DNA of 64,000 nucleotides from Sporolactobacillus mangiferae (GTDB taxonomy: Bacteria > Bacillota > Bacilli > Bacillales > Sporolactobacillaceae), in contig NZ_JAMAST010000001.1 of NCBI RefSeq assembly GCF_023336505.1, positions 62,001 through 126,000 of the forward strand. Direction: 5' to 3'. The notes beneath the pieces are model-generated. The model was not told the origin of the DNA, did not search any database, and saw only the letters and a program-made list of their open reading frames with translations. A program made the position numbers and the translations under genes. Below are positions 39,644-48,049 of this stretch, piece by piece (position 1 is the first letter of the stretch; each line of letters opens with the position of its first letter).

Positions 39644-39784
39644 ATGAACAATCTATCTGACGATTTGCTTATTGAGTCCTATACTAAGGCGAAAGAATTT
39701 CATTTAAGCGAAGACTTTATCAAATTAATTGAGGCTGAAATAAACAGACGAAGCCTGGAGAAGGAATTAAAACAAACGAGCTGA
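39644..39784 (+). CDS. sda: Sporulation checkpoint inhibitor Sda
   Basis: A 46-residue helical-hairpin protein. Its first 20 residues, [20 protein letters not shown], and the following [12 protein letters not shown] closely follow B. subtilis Sda, which binds the histidine kinase KinA and blocks phosphorelay activation when replication is disturbed. The nearest good ribosome site (AAAGGAG at 39613) is more than 20 bases upstream, so a TTG two codons earlier (39638) is possible. It is placed between yqeG and sigK, downstream of a DnaA-box cluster. Confidence 0.9.
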   Translation: MNNLSDDLLIESYTKAKEFHLSEDFIKLIEAEINRRSLEKELKQTS

Positions 39785-39846
39785 TCATTTAGAACTTCCC
39801 GGTTTCAGAAACCCTTCGGTATTCGCTCATTTATCCAGCAGACAGG

Positions 39847-39875
39847 CACAGAACAGGGCAAACACCCATAGACTA
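39847..39875 (+). promoter_or_regulatory. Candidate sigma-K promoter of sigK
   Basis: CACA, 16 bases, CATAGACTA fits the sigma-K consensus (mACm-N16-CATAnnnTA) completely. It lies 45 bp upstream of sigK, consistent with autoregulation. No sigma-E -35 (ATATT-like) is visible in front of the same -10. Confidence 0.6.
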
Positions 39876-39919
39876 AAAGACAGCGAAGAAAAATCAGATC
39901 TCCCGGGGAGTGAACGATT

Positions 39920-40621
39920 ATGCTGTCAATTGTCGGTGGAATTGCCTATCTTTTCAAAAATGTATGGCTGCTGGTTTCCTATATCAAAAATAATGCGTTT
40001 CCTCAGCCGTTGTCAGAGAAAGAAGAAGCTGAATGTCTGAAACGGATGGCTGAAGGAGATGAGAAGGCACGCAACAAACTCATCGAGCACAATCTGCGTC
40101 TCGTTGCTCATATTGTCAAAAAATTCGACAATACAAAAGAAGATACTGATGACTTAATCTCGATAGGTTCGATCGGCTTAATCAAGGCGATTAACAGTTA
40201 TTCGGCAGATAAGGGTACGAAACTTGCCACCTACGCGGCCAGATGTATTGAAAATCAGATTCTGATGCATTTACGTGGGCTTAAAAAAACCAGAAAAGAT
40301 GTTTCATTGAACGATCCGATCGGCCAGGATAAAGAAGGAAACACCATTAGTCTGATCGACATTCTGAAATCAGGCAACAAAGACGTCGTCGATGAAATTT
40401 CACTCAACCTTGAAACAAAGAAAATATATGGTGCCCTGCACATTCTTGACGCTCGTGAACGTGAAGTGATTATCAACCGTTTCGGGCTTAACAATCAGGA
40501 TGAACTGACACAGAGAGAAATCGCAAATAAACTGTCCATATCAAGAAGTTATGTATCACGCATCGAAAAACGTGCACTCATGAAACTGTTCCATGAAATT
40601 TATCGAAAACCGAATCATTAA
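39920..40621 (+). CDS. sigK: RNA polymerase sporulation sigma factor sigma-K precursor
   Basis: Late mother-cell sigma factor, 233 residues, uninterrupted; there is no skin-type element splitting the gene as in B. subtilis. The N-terminal hydrophobic pro-sequence ([20 protein letters not shown]) is removed by SpoIVFB in the family. Sigma-70 region 2 ([17 protein letters not shown]) and region 4 ([20 protein letters not shown]) are complete. GGGGAGTGAACGATT precedes the ATG. Directly downstream of sda. Confidence 0.96.
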   Translation: MLSIVGGIAYLFKNVWLLVSYIKNNAFPQPLSEKEEAECLKRMAEGDEKARNKLIEHNLRLVAHIVKKFDNTKEDTDDLISIGSIGLIKAINSYSADKGTKLATYAARCIENQILMHLRGLKKTRKDVSLNDPIGQDKEGNTISLIDILKSGNKDVVDEISLNLETKKIYGALHILDAREREVIINRFGLNNQDELTQREIANKLSISRSYVSRIEKRALMKLFHEIYRKPNH

Positions 40622-40704
40622 AAATCGATAAATATACACATCCCCCCATTCAATGGTACACTAAAACCAGAGAAGTTCAGAATAAGAACCAGAATCGAGG
40701 GATT

Positions 40705-41034
40705 ATGATGAACAAATCAGACAAGAATAAAGGATTAAATCTCATGGGCGAGCCTGAAGAAATAAAAGCCATTCACATGATCGTGAAAGGCAGAGTGCAG
40801 GCAGTCGGTTTTCGCTACTTCACCTGGCAGACTGCAAACGTCTATCGTGTTTTCGGCTGGGTCCGCAACCGAAGCGATGGCAGCGTTGAAATCGTTGCAG
40901 AAGGTGAAAAATCCGACATTCAGCAATTTATGAAAACCATTAAAAAAGGAAGCCCCTTTTCACGAATCAGCGACGTTGACATTTATGAATATACAGAGCC
41001 GAAAAACTTTCATCAATTTGAGATCCGAAACTAA
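40705..41034 (+). CDS. acyP: Acylphosphatase
   Basis: Hydrolyses carboxyl-phosphate bonds of acylphosphates. The 109-residue protein has the core GRVQAVGFRYFTWQ (substrate-binding arginine in the GFR loop) and GWVRNRSDGSVEIVAEG with the catalytic asparagine. The first 20 or so residues extend beyond the usual 90-residue family core and are charged; GAGGGATT precedes the first ATG pair. A terminator follows. Confidence 0.93.
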   Translation: MMNKSDKNKGLNLMGEPEEIKAIHMIVKGRVQAVGFRYFTWQTANVYRVFGWVRNRSDGSVEIVAEGEKSDIQQFMKTIKKGSPFSRISDVDIYEYTEPKNFHQFEIRN

Positions 41035-41050
41035 ATAGATAACCGGCGAG

Positions 41051-41096
41051 CAGCAGCAGAAAAAGACCTTTACATCTTATCTGCTGCTGTTTTTTC
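41051..41096 (+). terminator. Terminator after acyP
   Basis: CAGCAGCAGA and TCTGCTGCTG form a 10-bp stem around a 19-base loop, followed by TTTTTT. Confidence 0.88.
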
Positions 41097-41132
41097 CAGC
41101 AATCATTCTCTCTTCCCGCATGTTACATCTGG

Positions 41133-41294
41133 TCAGCGATAGAAAGCGATCTGATAAAAATTCGTGCATTGATAATCCAAAACCGTTTCATGCGCTTTTT
41201 CGAAGCGGTCTCGATGTAAAAACTGTGTCACGTCCTCCTCAGAGAATAATCCCCAATTAAAAATCATGCCTGAATGAATACGGAATCGATCCAT
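41133..41294 (-). CDS. Small hypothetical protein, 53 residues
   Basis: An ORF starting MDRFRIHSGMIFNWGLFSEE and ending YQIAFYR, with AGGAGGCTGATTTCA just before its ATG, which is a strong site at good spacing. I do not recognise the family. It is rich in aromatic residues and histidine and has no membrane segment. It lies between acyP (convergent) and the yrhC terminator. No promoter was identified. The strong ribosome site is the main reason to believe it. Confidence 0.55.
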   Translation of the reverse strand: MDRFRIHSGMIFNWGLFSEEDVTQFLHRDRFEKAHETVLDYQCTNFYQIAFYR

Positions 41295-41508
41295 TGAAAT
41301 CAGCCTCCTGTTTTGTCATACATTCATTTTATTGCCCGATCCACCGCGTTTCGACGTCCTTTCGAATGGTTTTATTCTCCCGCTGAAGACTGATTTTCTC
41401 TACGACTTAAAAGTATTAGAAAAGCCGTGCCACCGATCCTGCATCCTCCGGCTTCACATTTCAGCATGAACACTTGTTTTCACACCAAAACTAAAAAGAA
41501 CGATAACT

Positions 41509-41548
41509 CAAAAAGCCCCCGAACAACCGTAACGGGTTGTCCAGAAGC
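41509..41548 (-). terminator. Terminator of the yrrT-yrhC operon
   Basis: On the minus strand ACAACC-CGTTAC-GGTTGT forms the inner stem, extended by imperfect pairs (GCTTCTGG with CGGGGGC), and is followed by TTTTT. It lies about 20 bp after the yrhC stop. The remaining 41295-41508 shows no gene. Confidence 0.85.
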
Positions 41549-41566
41549 TTTAAATGCACCAGCATA

Positions 41567-41794
41567 TTATATTTTTTCATTGAGTTTGGCCGATCTTCGA
41601 TAAAAAACAAACGATAATATTAAAAACAGGAAACTGGAACAAGCGAGCAACCCAGCCTTCCATTCAACATCACCATAACCCGGAATCAGCATGCCCATAT
41701 AGAGAAAAGTGCTGAGTGACAGGCACATCATGCCAAATCTTCGGCAGTCCGTAATTTTCTCCATGATCATCTTCTGCTCTTCTTCCATGTTCAT
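41567..41794 (-). CDS. yrhC: YrhC family membrane protein
   Basis: A 75-residue protein with two predicted membrane helices (about 23-38 and 46-64) joined by an acidic loop, and a basic end. It matches YrhC, last gene of the yrrT-mtnN-mccA-mccB-yrhC operon in B. subtilis. Function unknown; its conserved place suggests a role connected to sulfur amino acids. A terminator follows. Confidence 0.8.
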   Translation of the reverse strand: MNMEEEQKMIMEKITDCRRFGMMCLSLSTFLYMGMLIPGYGDVEWKAGLLACSSFLFLILSFVFYRRSAKLNEKI

Positions 41795-41927
41795 CCCCTC
41801 CGTCAGTTATCACTAGATTACTATACCATGAGAGAGGGGAAAACGGTTCAGGAAATTTTTCACAATAAGGAGACCGTCTTTACGACTTGGCAATATTCTG
41901 CTTGTGCGTTTCCTAAACAGAATACCG

Positions 41928-43064
<1,137 letters not shown>

Positions 43065-43150
43065 TCATCCCCCCGTTTTCTAAAAAAATAATGCTGTGAA
43101 ATTTTAATGCTGCTTTTTAACGCACAACCACTCAAGAATTGCTGCATGAT

Positions 43151-44065
43151 TTAACTATAAATATGTTCATTGAGATAACGTTCGCTGGAATCCGGAAAAA
43201 TAACGACAATATTCGTCCCTTTCCTCGATCTCTCTGCCTCAAGCAGCGCTGCATGCAATGCAGAACCCGAGGAACTTCCAATGAGCAGGCCCTCTTTTCT
43301 TGCTGCCTCTTTTAGTCTGCGAAAAGCATCTTCATCGCTAACTGTATAAATACCATCAAAATACTCGGTTTTAACGAAAGAAGGAATAAATTCCATGCCA
43401 ATCCCCTCAGTTCGGTGCTCAGCAGGTGTACCTCCGTTAAGGATAGAGCCAACCGGTTCGACAACAATTGTTTTTACATCTGGATTTTTCGCTTTCAGAT
43501 ATTCAGCGGTTCCGGTAAATGTGCCGCCCGTTCCGGCACCAGCAACAAGAACATCCACTTTTCCATTCAGATCTTCCCAGATTTCCGGTCCAAGTGTTTC
43601 CGTGTATGCTGCCGGATTATCAGGATTGGCAAATTGATTCGGGCAATAACCGCCTTCAATCGACTGCGCCAATTCACGGGACTTGGCAATCGCTCCAGTC
43701 ATGCCCAGCTCTGTCGGTGTTGTGACAATTTCAGCACCGAGCGCCTTCATAATGATTTGCTTTTCGATGCTAAATTTCTCAGGCACACAGAAGATCACCT
43801 TAATGCCCTTGCCAATCGCAGCAAGAGCTAAACCAATACCAGTATTCCCCGCTGTCGGTTCAATTAAGGTTCCACCCGGTTTCAGCGTGCCTGACTGCAA
43901 TGCTTCGCGGACAAGTTTCTCTCCCAATCTGTCCTTCACGCTACCGCCCGGATTAAAGAATTCACACTTTGCATAGAGATGGACTCCTTCAGGCAATGGA
44001 AATGCCTCTAATTGAACGAGCGGCGTTTTTCCGACAAGTTCATGCACGTTCTTGTAAACGGCCAT
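43151..44065 (-). CDS. mccA: O-acetylserine-dependent cystathionine beta-synthase
   Basis: A 304-residue fold-type II PLP enzyme with the PLP lysine in NPGGSVKDR and the loop EPTAGNTGIGLA; it resembles cysteine synthase, but the position in this operon identifies it as MccA, which condenses homocysteine with O-acetylserine to cystathionine. There is no CBS regulatory domain. It follows luxS by 30 bp. Confidence 0.9.
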   Translation of the reverse strand: MAVYKNVHELVGKTPLVQLEAFPLPEGVHLYAKCEFFNPGGSVKDRLGEKLVREALQSGTLKPGGTLIEPTAGNTGIGLALAAIGKGIKVIFCVPEKFSIEKQIIMKALGAEIVTTPTELGMTGAIAKSRELAQSIEGGYCPNQFANPDNPAAYTETLGPEIWEDLNGKVDVLVAGAGTGGTFTGTAEYLKAKNPDVKTIVVEPVGSILNGGTPAEHRTEGIGMEFIPSFVKTEYFDGIYTVSDEDAFRRLKEAARKEGLLIGSSSGSALHAALLEAERSRKGTNIVVIFPDSSERYLNEHIYS

Positions 44066-44095
44066 AACCTTCTCTCCCTCTTGATGGGCACAAGG

Positions 44096-44563
44096 TCAGA
44101 CATAAATCTCTTTCCATTCGGACTTGTGCGCCAGCATTTTTTCTGCAATTTTTTTTGCTCCAGCAAGATCGTGGCTTGCCGCCCAGCCGCACTGATAACA
44201 GTTTGCAGCTGGAACTTCTGTTGCATTTAATATATCGTTCAACGTCTGCTCAAGTGCCTTAAGAATCGCATCGTAGCTGCTGTTATCGATAATCGACACA
44301 TAAAAACCGGTCTGGCAGCCCATCGGGCCGACATCAAATATATTATCAATATGATTGCGAATGTTTTCCGCCATTAAGTGTTCCATGGAATGAAGTGCTG
44401 GCATCTCCATATGCTCCTGGTTCGGCTGGCAGAAACGAACATCATATTTATAAATTTCATCACCATGCGGCGCCCTAGTCACACCAACAAGGCGGACATA
44501 GGGGGCTTTAACTTTCGTATGGTCCAGGTTAAAACTTTCCACATTCATTTTTTTACGCTCCAT
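44096..44563 (-). CDS. luxS: S-ribosylhomocysteine lyase LuxS
   Basis: Splits S-ribosylhomocysteine into homocysteine and DPD, the precursor of autoinducer-2. The 155-residue metalloenzyme has HSMEH (zinc ligands H58, H62 and general base E61), catalytic C83 in [10 protein letters not shown] and the third ligand C125 in YQCGWA. AAAGGAG lies 10 bases before the listed ATG. It overlaps mtnN by 11 bases. In B. subtilis luxS is located away from this operon; here it supplies homocysteine in situ. Confidence 0.97.
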   Translation of the reverse strand: MERKKMNVESFNLDHTKVKAPYVRLVGVTRAPHGDEIYKYDVRFCQPNQEHMEMPALHSMEHLMAENIRNHIDNIFDVGPMGCQTGFYVSIIDNSSYDAILKALEQTLNDILNATEVPAANCYQCGWAASHDLAGAKKIAEKMLAHKSEWKEIYV

Positions 44564-45263
44564 GATTGGACAGCTCCTTTATGATAGAAAGTGTAAATTC
44601 TGCTGAATGACGGGCAGCCTTTTTTAAAAACTGATCGAAAGAAACCGATGAATTTTTGCCTGCAATATCGGACAAAGACCGGATAATGAGAAACGGAACA
44701 TGAAACTGCTGACACACCTGTGCAATAGCCGCCGCCTCCATCTCCACCGCTTTTAATTTTGGAAAAGTGTGCATCACCGATTTGATGCGCTGTGGGTCAG
44801 CCATGAATGTATCGCCAGAACCAATTTGCCCCTCGACAATCTGATGATCGTCCAGTACTGACTTTCCTGCAGCAAATGCCACCTGAACAAGCGCCTGGCC
44901 CGGCAGGAACTCTGCTGGCATGCCCGGAATTTGTCCGGGTACATAGCCAAATGCAGTCGCGTCCGCATCGTGATGGACCACAGATGACGAAATGACTACA
45001 TCGCCAATCGACAGCGCAGAATCTGTTCCGCCTGCTGAACCGGTGTTTATCACGGCCTTAGGATGGTAATGATCAATCAGCAACGTTGTACCGACTGCCG
45101 CGCTCACTTTACCGATTCCGGACTGAAGAAGGACAACATCTGTACCTTGCAGCTGCCCTTTAAAAAAATGGCACCCGGCAATTTCGTATGATTCAGCTTT
45201 ATCCAGTTGTTCTCTGAGCAGGGACACTTCCTCTTCCATTGCCCCGATTATTCCTAGTGTCAC
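44553..45263 (-). CDS. mtnN: 5'-methylthioadenosine/S-adenosylhomocysteine nucleosidase
   Basis: A 236-residue MTA/SAH nucleosidase (Pfs) starting [16 protein letters not shown], with NTGSAGG for ribose/phosphate and [11 protein letters not shown] with the catalytic glutamates near 170. It cleaves SAH to adenine and S-ribosylhomocysteine, the LuxS substrate. It is second in the operon, coupled to luxS by overlap. Confidence 0.97.
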   Translation of the reverse strand: MTLGIIGAMEEEVSLLREQLDKAESYEIAGCHFFKGQLQGTDVVLLQSGIGKVSAAVGTTLLIDHYHPKAVINTGSAGGTDSALSIGDVVISSSVVHHDADATAFGYVPGQIPGMPAEFLPGQALVQVAFAAGKSVLDDHQIVEGQIGSGDTFMADPQRIKSVMHTFPKLKAVEMEAAAIAQVCQQFHVPFLIIRSLSDIAGKNSSVSFDQFLKKAARHSAEFTLSIIKELSNHGA

Positions 45264-45281
45264 AGTCTCGATCCTCCGAAA

Positions 45282-45923
45282 TCATGAATTTTTTTCAGCA
45301 ACGATTAACCACGCAAATTCGTTCAGCTGCTTAAAATAGGGAATAAAATGATGCTTGCGAAACATCCTGTACAGCGTTCCGCGCAGCGGATAATACTCTG
45401 TCTGCAAATCCTTCAGCAGATGAAAATAACGGTGTTCACGTGCCCAGCGATGTATCCTTTTTTTCTCAATCTCGCTTCCGAACAAAGTATCTGCAAACAC
45501 TATTCTACCATTATTTGAGAGCAGGCGACTATAGATTTCAATCGCCTGTTCTTTTTCCGCATCCGTTAAGTGATGAAAGGCAAAGGAACTGACAATTGTA
45601 TCCACTTGATGATCCGGTTTCGGAAAATCAAGAAAATCGCCGTCGAGCAATCTTAGCCCTGGAAGTTTTGCCAGCGCCTTTCTGCGCATTTTTTCTGACG
45701 GCTCAATTCCGGTTATCTGCCAATGATTCTTGATCAATTTTTTTGTTAAGTTGCCTGTGCCAACGCCAAATTCAAGAACAGCTCCACGTGCATTTTCTGC
45801 TACTTCATCAAGTATTATCTCGTAGTCCTTGAAAACTTCCCTGTATTCCGGATCGCTTCCGGAAACCGACTGATCGTATTTGTCTGCCCATTGCTCAAAT
45901 GTATGAATAAATTCGCGTCCCAT
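45282..45923 (-). CDS. yrrT: Putative SAM-dependent methyltransferase YrrT
   Basis: A 213-residue class I methyltransferase with the SAM motif VLEFGVGTGNLTKKL and DGDFLDFP. It matches YrrT, first gene of the B. subtilis transsulfuration operon; its methyl acceptor is unknown. GGAGG sits about 8 bases before the ATG. The gene is the first of six in the operon. Confidence 0.9.
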   Translation of the reverse strand: MGREFIHTFEQWADKYDQSVSGSDPEYREVFKDYEIILDEVAENARGAVLEFGVGTGNLTKKLIKNHWQITGIEPSEKMRRKALAKLPGLRLLDGDFLDFPKPDHQVDTIVSSFAFHHLTDAEKEQAIEIYSRLLSNNGRIVFADTLFGSEIEKKRIHRWAREHRYFHLLKDLQTEYYPLRGTLYRMFRKHHFIPYFKQLNEFAWLIVAEKNS

Positions 45924-45962
45924 GCGAATACCTCCAATAATGCCATAATACTGTTTATTCGT

Positions 45963-45991
45963 ATAATATTAGTATGGATTAAAGCATTCAA
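45963..45991 (-). promoter_or_regulatory. Sigma-A promoter of the yrrT operon
   Basis: On the minus strand TTGAAT, 17 bases, TATTAT. The region from the -10 to the start codon is AT-rich with partly dyad sequence (ATAC...GTAT), a plausible place for CymR, the cysteine-responsive repressor of this operon in B. subtilis, encoded at 61978-62400 in this window. The operator itself is inference. Confidence 0.65.
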
Positions 45992-46104
45992 TGTTACTAA
46001 ATTAGCACAGGTTGTAAAAGTCTTCAACTGATACACATCAGCTCTGAATGACAGAGAATTTTCAAAACGTTAGAAAGACTAGGTTGAGCTTAGTCCTTTT
46101 CCGT

Positions 46105-46262
46105 AGAACTTGTCTTTACGGACACTCCAGTTGCTCACTTGCCGCGGGCATCCGGAAGCCTTCTCAGGCAGGCAAATTCCTGCGGGGTCTTCCCAGGCTC
46201 GCTGATCAACAGGAACGCTCCGCAGGCATCTCACACCCCCACGTTGATTCTCGGCAAGGCAC
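46105..46262. repeat. GC-rich palindromic repeat block, Bacillales type
   Basis: TTGCTCACTTGCCGCGGGCA, then CCTTCTCAGGCAGGCAAATT, then CCTGCGGGGTCTTCCCAGGC and CAACAGGAACGCTCCGCAGG. This alternation of CCGCGGG, CCTGCGGGG and GAACGCTCCGC resembles intergenic palindromic repeats familiar from many Bacillus genomes. It carries no ORF. A shortened form lacking the middle is at 50781-50845. It fills most of the 505-bp gap between yrrT and yrrS. Confidence 0.55.
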
Positions 46263-46299
46263 CGGTTTATTGGTTTTCATGCGGGTCAAAATCTTATAC

Positions 46300-46360
46300 T
46301 TTCTTTACTTGTTTAGACTATGTTCCTTAAAATTTATATACTTTCTTACTGTACAAAAAA
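46300..46360 (-). repeat. Terminator-linked intergenic repeat, copy C
   Basis: ACTATGTTCCTTAA, then TTTATATACTTTCTTA, almost identical to the copy at 50679-50713, ending in the A-run that serves as T-tract of the yrrS terminator. It is adjacent to the palindromic block at 46105-46262. Confidence 0.6.
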
Positions 46361-46382
46361 GCCGGACAAAAGCGCCCGGCGC
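46355..46382 (-). terminator. Terminator after yrrS
   Basis: On the minus strand GCCGG, a 10-base loop, CCGGC, then TTTTTTG. The stem is short but G/C only. It lies 47 bp past the yrrS stop. Confidence 0.75.
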
Positions 46383-46428
46383 AAAAGGTATACTTTCTTA
46401 ATCACAGTCATTTTTTGAAAAAATAATT

Positions 46429-47010
46429 TTATGGTTTTTTCACATCATCTGCTTGCCAGTGACCGTTTTTGTAAACGAGATGCACAACATAAATCGCATT
46501 TTGATTATCCTTAGGTGCCACACGGGCGAGTGAACTGTTGGGCGTGCCGCCATTTCCTAACCAGCGAATAGTCATGCTTTCTTCTTCGATTCCGGTTGCT
46601 TCAGAAATTGCGGCGACTTGAGCATTCCAGTCCGCCGACCCCATCTCATAAGATGCCTGATGATTCTCATCCGATTGTGATGACGAACTTGAGTCAGCAC
46701 TCGAAGCAGTGCTGCTGTCGTCATTTGAAACCTGACTTGAATCCGATATTGAAGACGAAGATGATGATTTATCCGATTTACTTTCCTGTGATTTGCTGTT
46801 GTTGGTTGTGCTGGACTGTGAATGCGTATTTGACGATGACGCCTGGTTCGTTTCCGATGATGTATGGAAAACGGAAATGAGAATGATGCAGCCGACCACT
46901 AAAATCAGCAGTGAGACCATGCCAATGATCCAGCCAAGCAAACGGTCTGTCCTGCTTCTGCGCTGCTCGTAGCGGGATGAGGAATACCCACTCCCTCTTT
47001 GACTTCTCAT
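46429..47010 (-). CDS. yrrS: YrrS family (DUF1510) membrane-anchored protein
   Basis: A 193-residue protein with a basic N-terminus, one membrane helix (about 26-48), a long serine/asparagine-rich extracellular linker (about 52-115) and a compact C-terminal DUF1510 domain (SADWNAQVAAISEATGI onward). B. subtilis yrrS is in an operon with pbpI; here pbpI is not present and the gene stands alone with its own terminator. Function unknown, likely envelope-related. Confidence 0.88.
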   Translation of the reverse strand: MRSQRGSGYSSSRYEQRRSRTDRLLGWIIGMVSLLILVVGCIILISVFHTSSETNQASSSNTHSQSSTTNNSKSQESKSDKSSSSSSISDSSQVSNDDSSTASSADSSSSSQSDENHQASYEMGSADWNAQVAAISEATGIEEESMTIRWLGNGGTPNSSLARVAPKDNQNAIYVVHLVYKNGHWQADDVKKP

Positions 47011-47330
47011 ATGACATCCTCCTTTTTGATCGACTACAGCTCATGTAACAACCATGATTGTAAAAACAAACTCTTGATATGATGGTTTGAACAGCAGAAC
47101 GATAGATTAATCGTTCTCGTTTTACCTGAAAAACGAGTTTTTTCCTTCTAAATGCAATACTAATAAGAAATGATTCGAACCCAGAGTAAGAATCGTGACT
47201 GTCTTTTTTAAATCTAATTCGAGTTTCCCTCTAAGATATGCACATGGCTCTGACGAATGCATGATAATCCAAGAATATAAGAGAAACCGGGAATAAAACC
47301 AAAATTATTATATTTACACGCCTTCAAGAG
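47011..47330. other. Intergenic region between greA and yrrS
   Basis: AT-rich, no ORF with a ribosome site. It contains the plus-strand terminator-like hairpin at 47117-47144 with no plus-strand gene in front of it. Further on towards greA there is a repeat copy and the greA terminator. Confidence 0.5.
47117..47144 (+). terminator. Orphan plus-strand terminator
   Basis: CTCGTTTT, ACCTGA, AAAACGAG form a perfect 8-bp stem followed by six T on the plus strand. Only minus-strand genes are annotated around it, so it suggests an unannotated short plus-strand transcript starting upstream of yrrS. Confidence 0.6.
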
Positions 47331-47432
47331 TATTAGAAAACTTGCCTTTGCCAAGCCCCTGGCAAAGGCAAAGCCGCTGCACTTATACGATAATCCGCTG
47401 AATTTTAAACTTTCTTATAGCATAAAAAAAGC
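47331..47432 (-). repeat. Terminator-linked intergenic repeat, copy E (most complete)
   Basis: Left part: TATTAGAAAA, then a perfect 12-bp hairpin (TTGCCTTTGCCA 47342-47353, loop AGCCCC, TGGCAAAGGCAA 47360-47371). Right part: CACTTATACGATAATCCGCT, then GAATTTTAAAC and TTCTTATAG, ending in the A-run at the greA terminator. The right part is nearly identical to 11616-11668. Confidence 0.65.
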
Positions 47433-47469
47433 AAATCCGCCGGTATGAATCACAACCGAACAGATTTGC
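47424..47469 (-). terminator. Terminator after greA
   Basis: On the minus strand GCAAATC pairs with GATTTGC (7 bp), with an inner CGGT/ACCG stem, followed by TTTTTTT. It lies 19 bp after the greA stop. Confidence 0.85.
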
Positions 47470-47487
47470 GCCGTCACTGAGAAACGA

Positions 47488-47958
47488 TTATTCCACTTTT
47501 AAAATCTTGACACGAATGTCGCCGCCCGGCGTATTGACCGTCACTTCTTCACCGACAGACAGACCAATCAATCCTTTTGCCATTGGTGAATCGTTTGATA
47601 TTTTCCCTTTAAAAGGATCTGACTCTGCGCTGCCGACAATCTGATAAGTCTCTTCTTCACCATCCGGCAATTCACGGAAAGTCACTGATTTACCAATTTT
47701 CACAACATCAGTCGTTTCATCGTCCTCAATAATTACTGAATTACGAATCATGAGTTCCAGCTGTTGGATACGTGATTCAACAAAAGCCTGTTCATCTTTG
47801 GCCGCATCATATTCCGAGTTCTCAGACAGGTCACCAAAGCCACGGGCAATTTTAATGCGTTCAACGACTTCTTTTCTCTTTTCCGTCTTCAAATATTCCA
47901 GTTCATGTTCAAGCTTTGCTTTTCCTTCAGCGGTCATATAATGAAGTTTTTCAGCCAT
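47488..47958 (-). CDS. greA: Transcription elongation factor GreA
   Basis: Rescues backtracked RNA polymerase by stimulating transcript cleavage. From [20 protein letters not shown] it has 156 residues: an N-terminal coiled coil with the [15 protein letters not shown] tip acidic residues and a C-terminal FKBP-like domain ([20 protein letters not shown]). AGGAG lies 10 bases before the chosen ATG; a GTG three codons upstream is too close to that site. Confidence 0.97.
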   Translation of the reverse strand: MAEKLHYMTAEGKAKLEHELEYLKTEKRKEVVERIKIARGFGDLSENSEYDAAKDEQAFVESRIQQLELMIRNSVIIEDDETTDVVKIGKSVTFRELPDGEEETYQIVGSAESDPFKGKISNDSPMAKGLIGLSVGEEVTVNTPGGDIRVKILKVE

Positions 47959-48049
47959 TTCTTCCACACTCCTGAATAAATTATGTCCATCTGTTCACTT
48001 CGCCAATACCTTACATCCGGTATAGACTGCAAACGTTTAATCACTTAAT

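Noticed and set aside
46048-46401. 117-codon plus-strand frame between yrrT and yrrS
   Set aside because: It coincides with the GC-rich palindromic block and the terminator-linked repeat; repeats explain the open frame.
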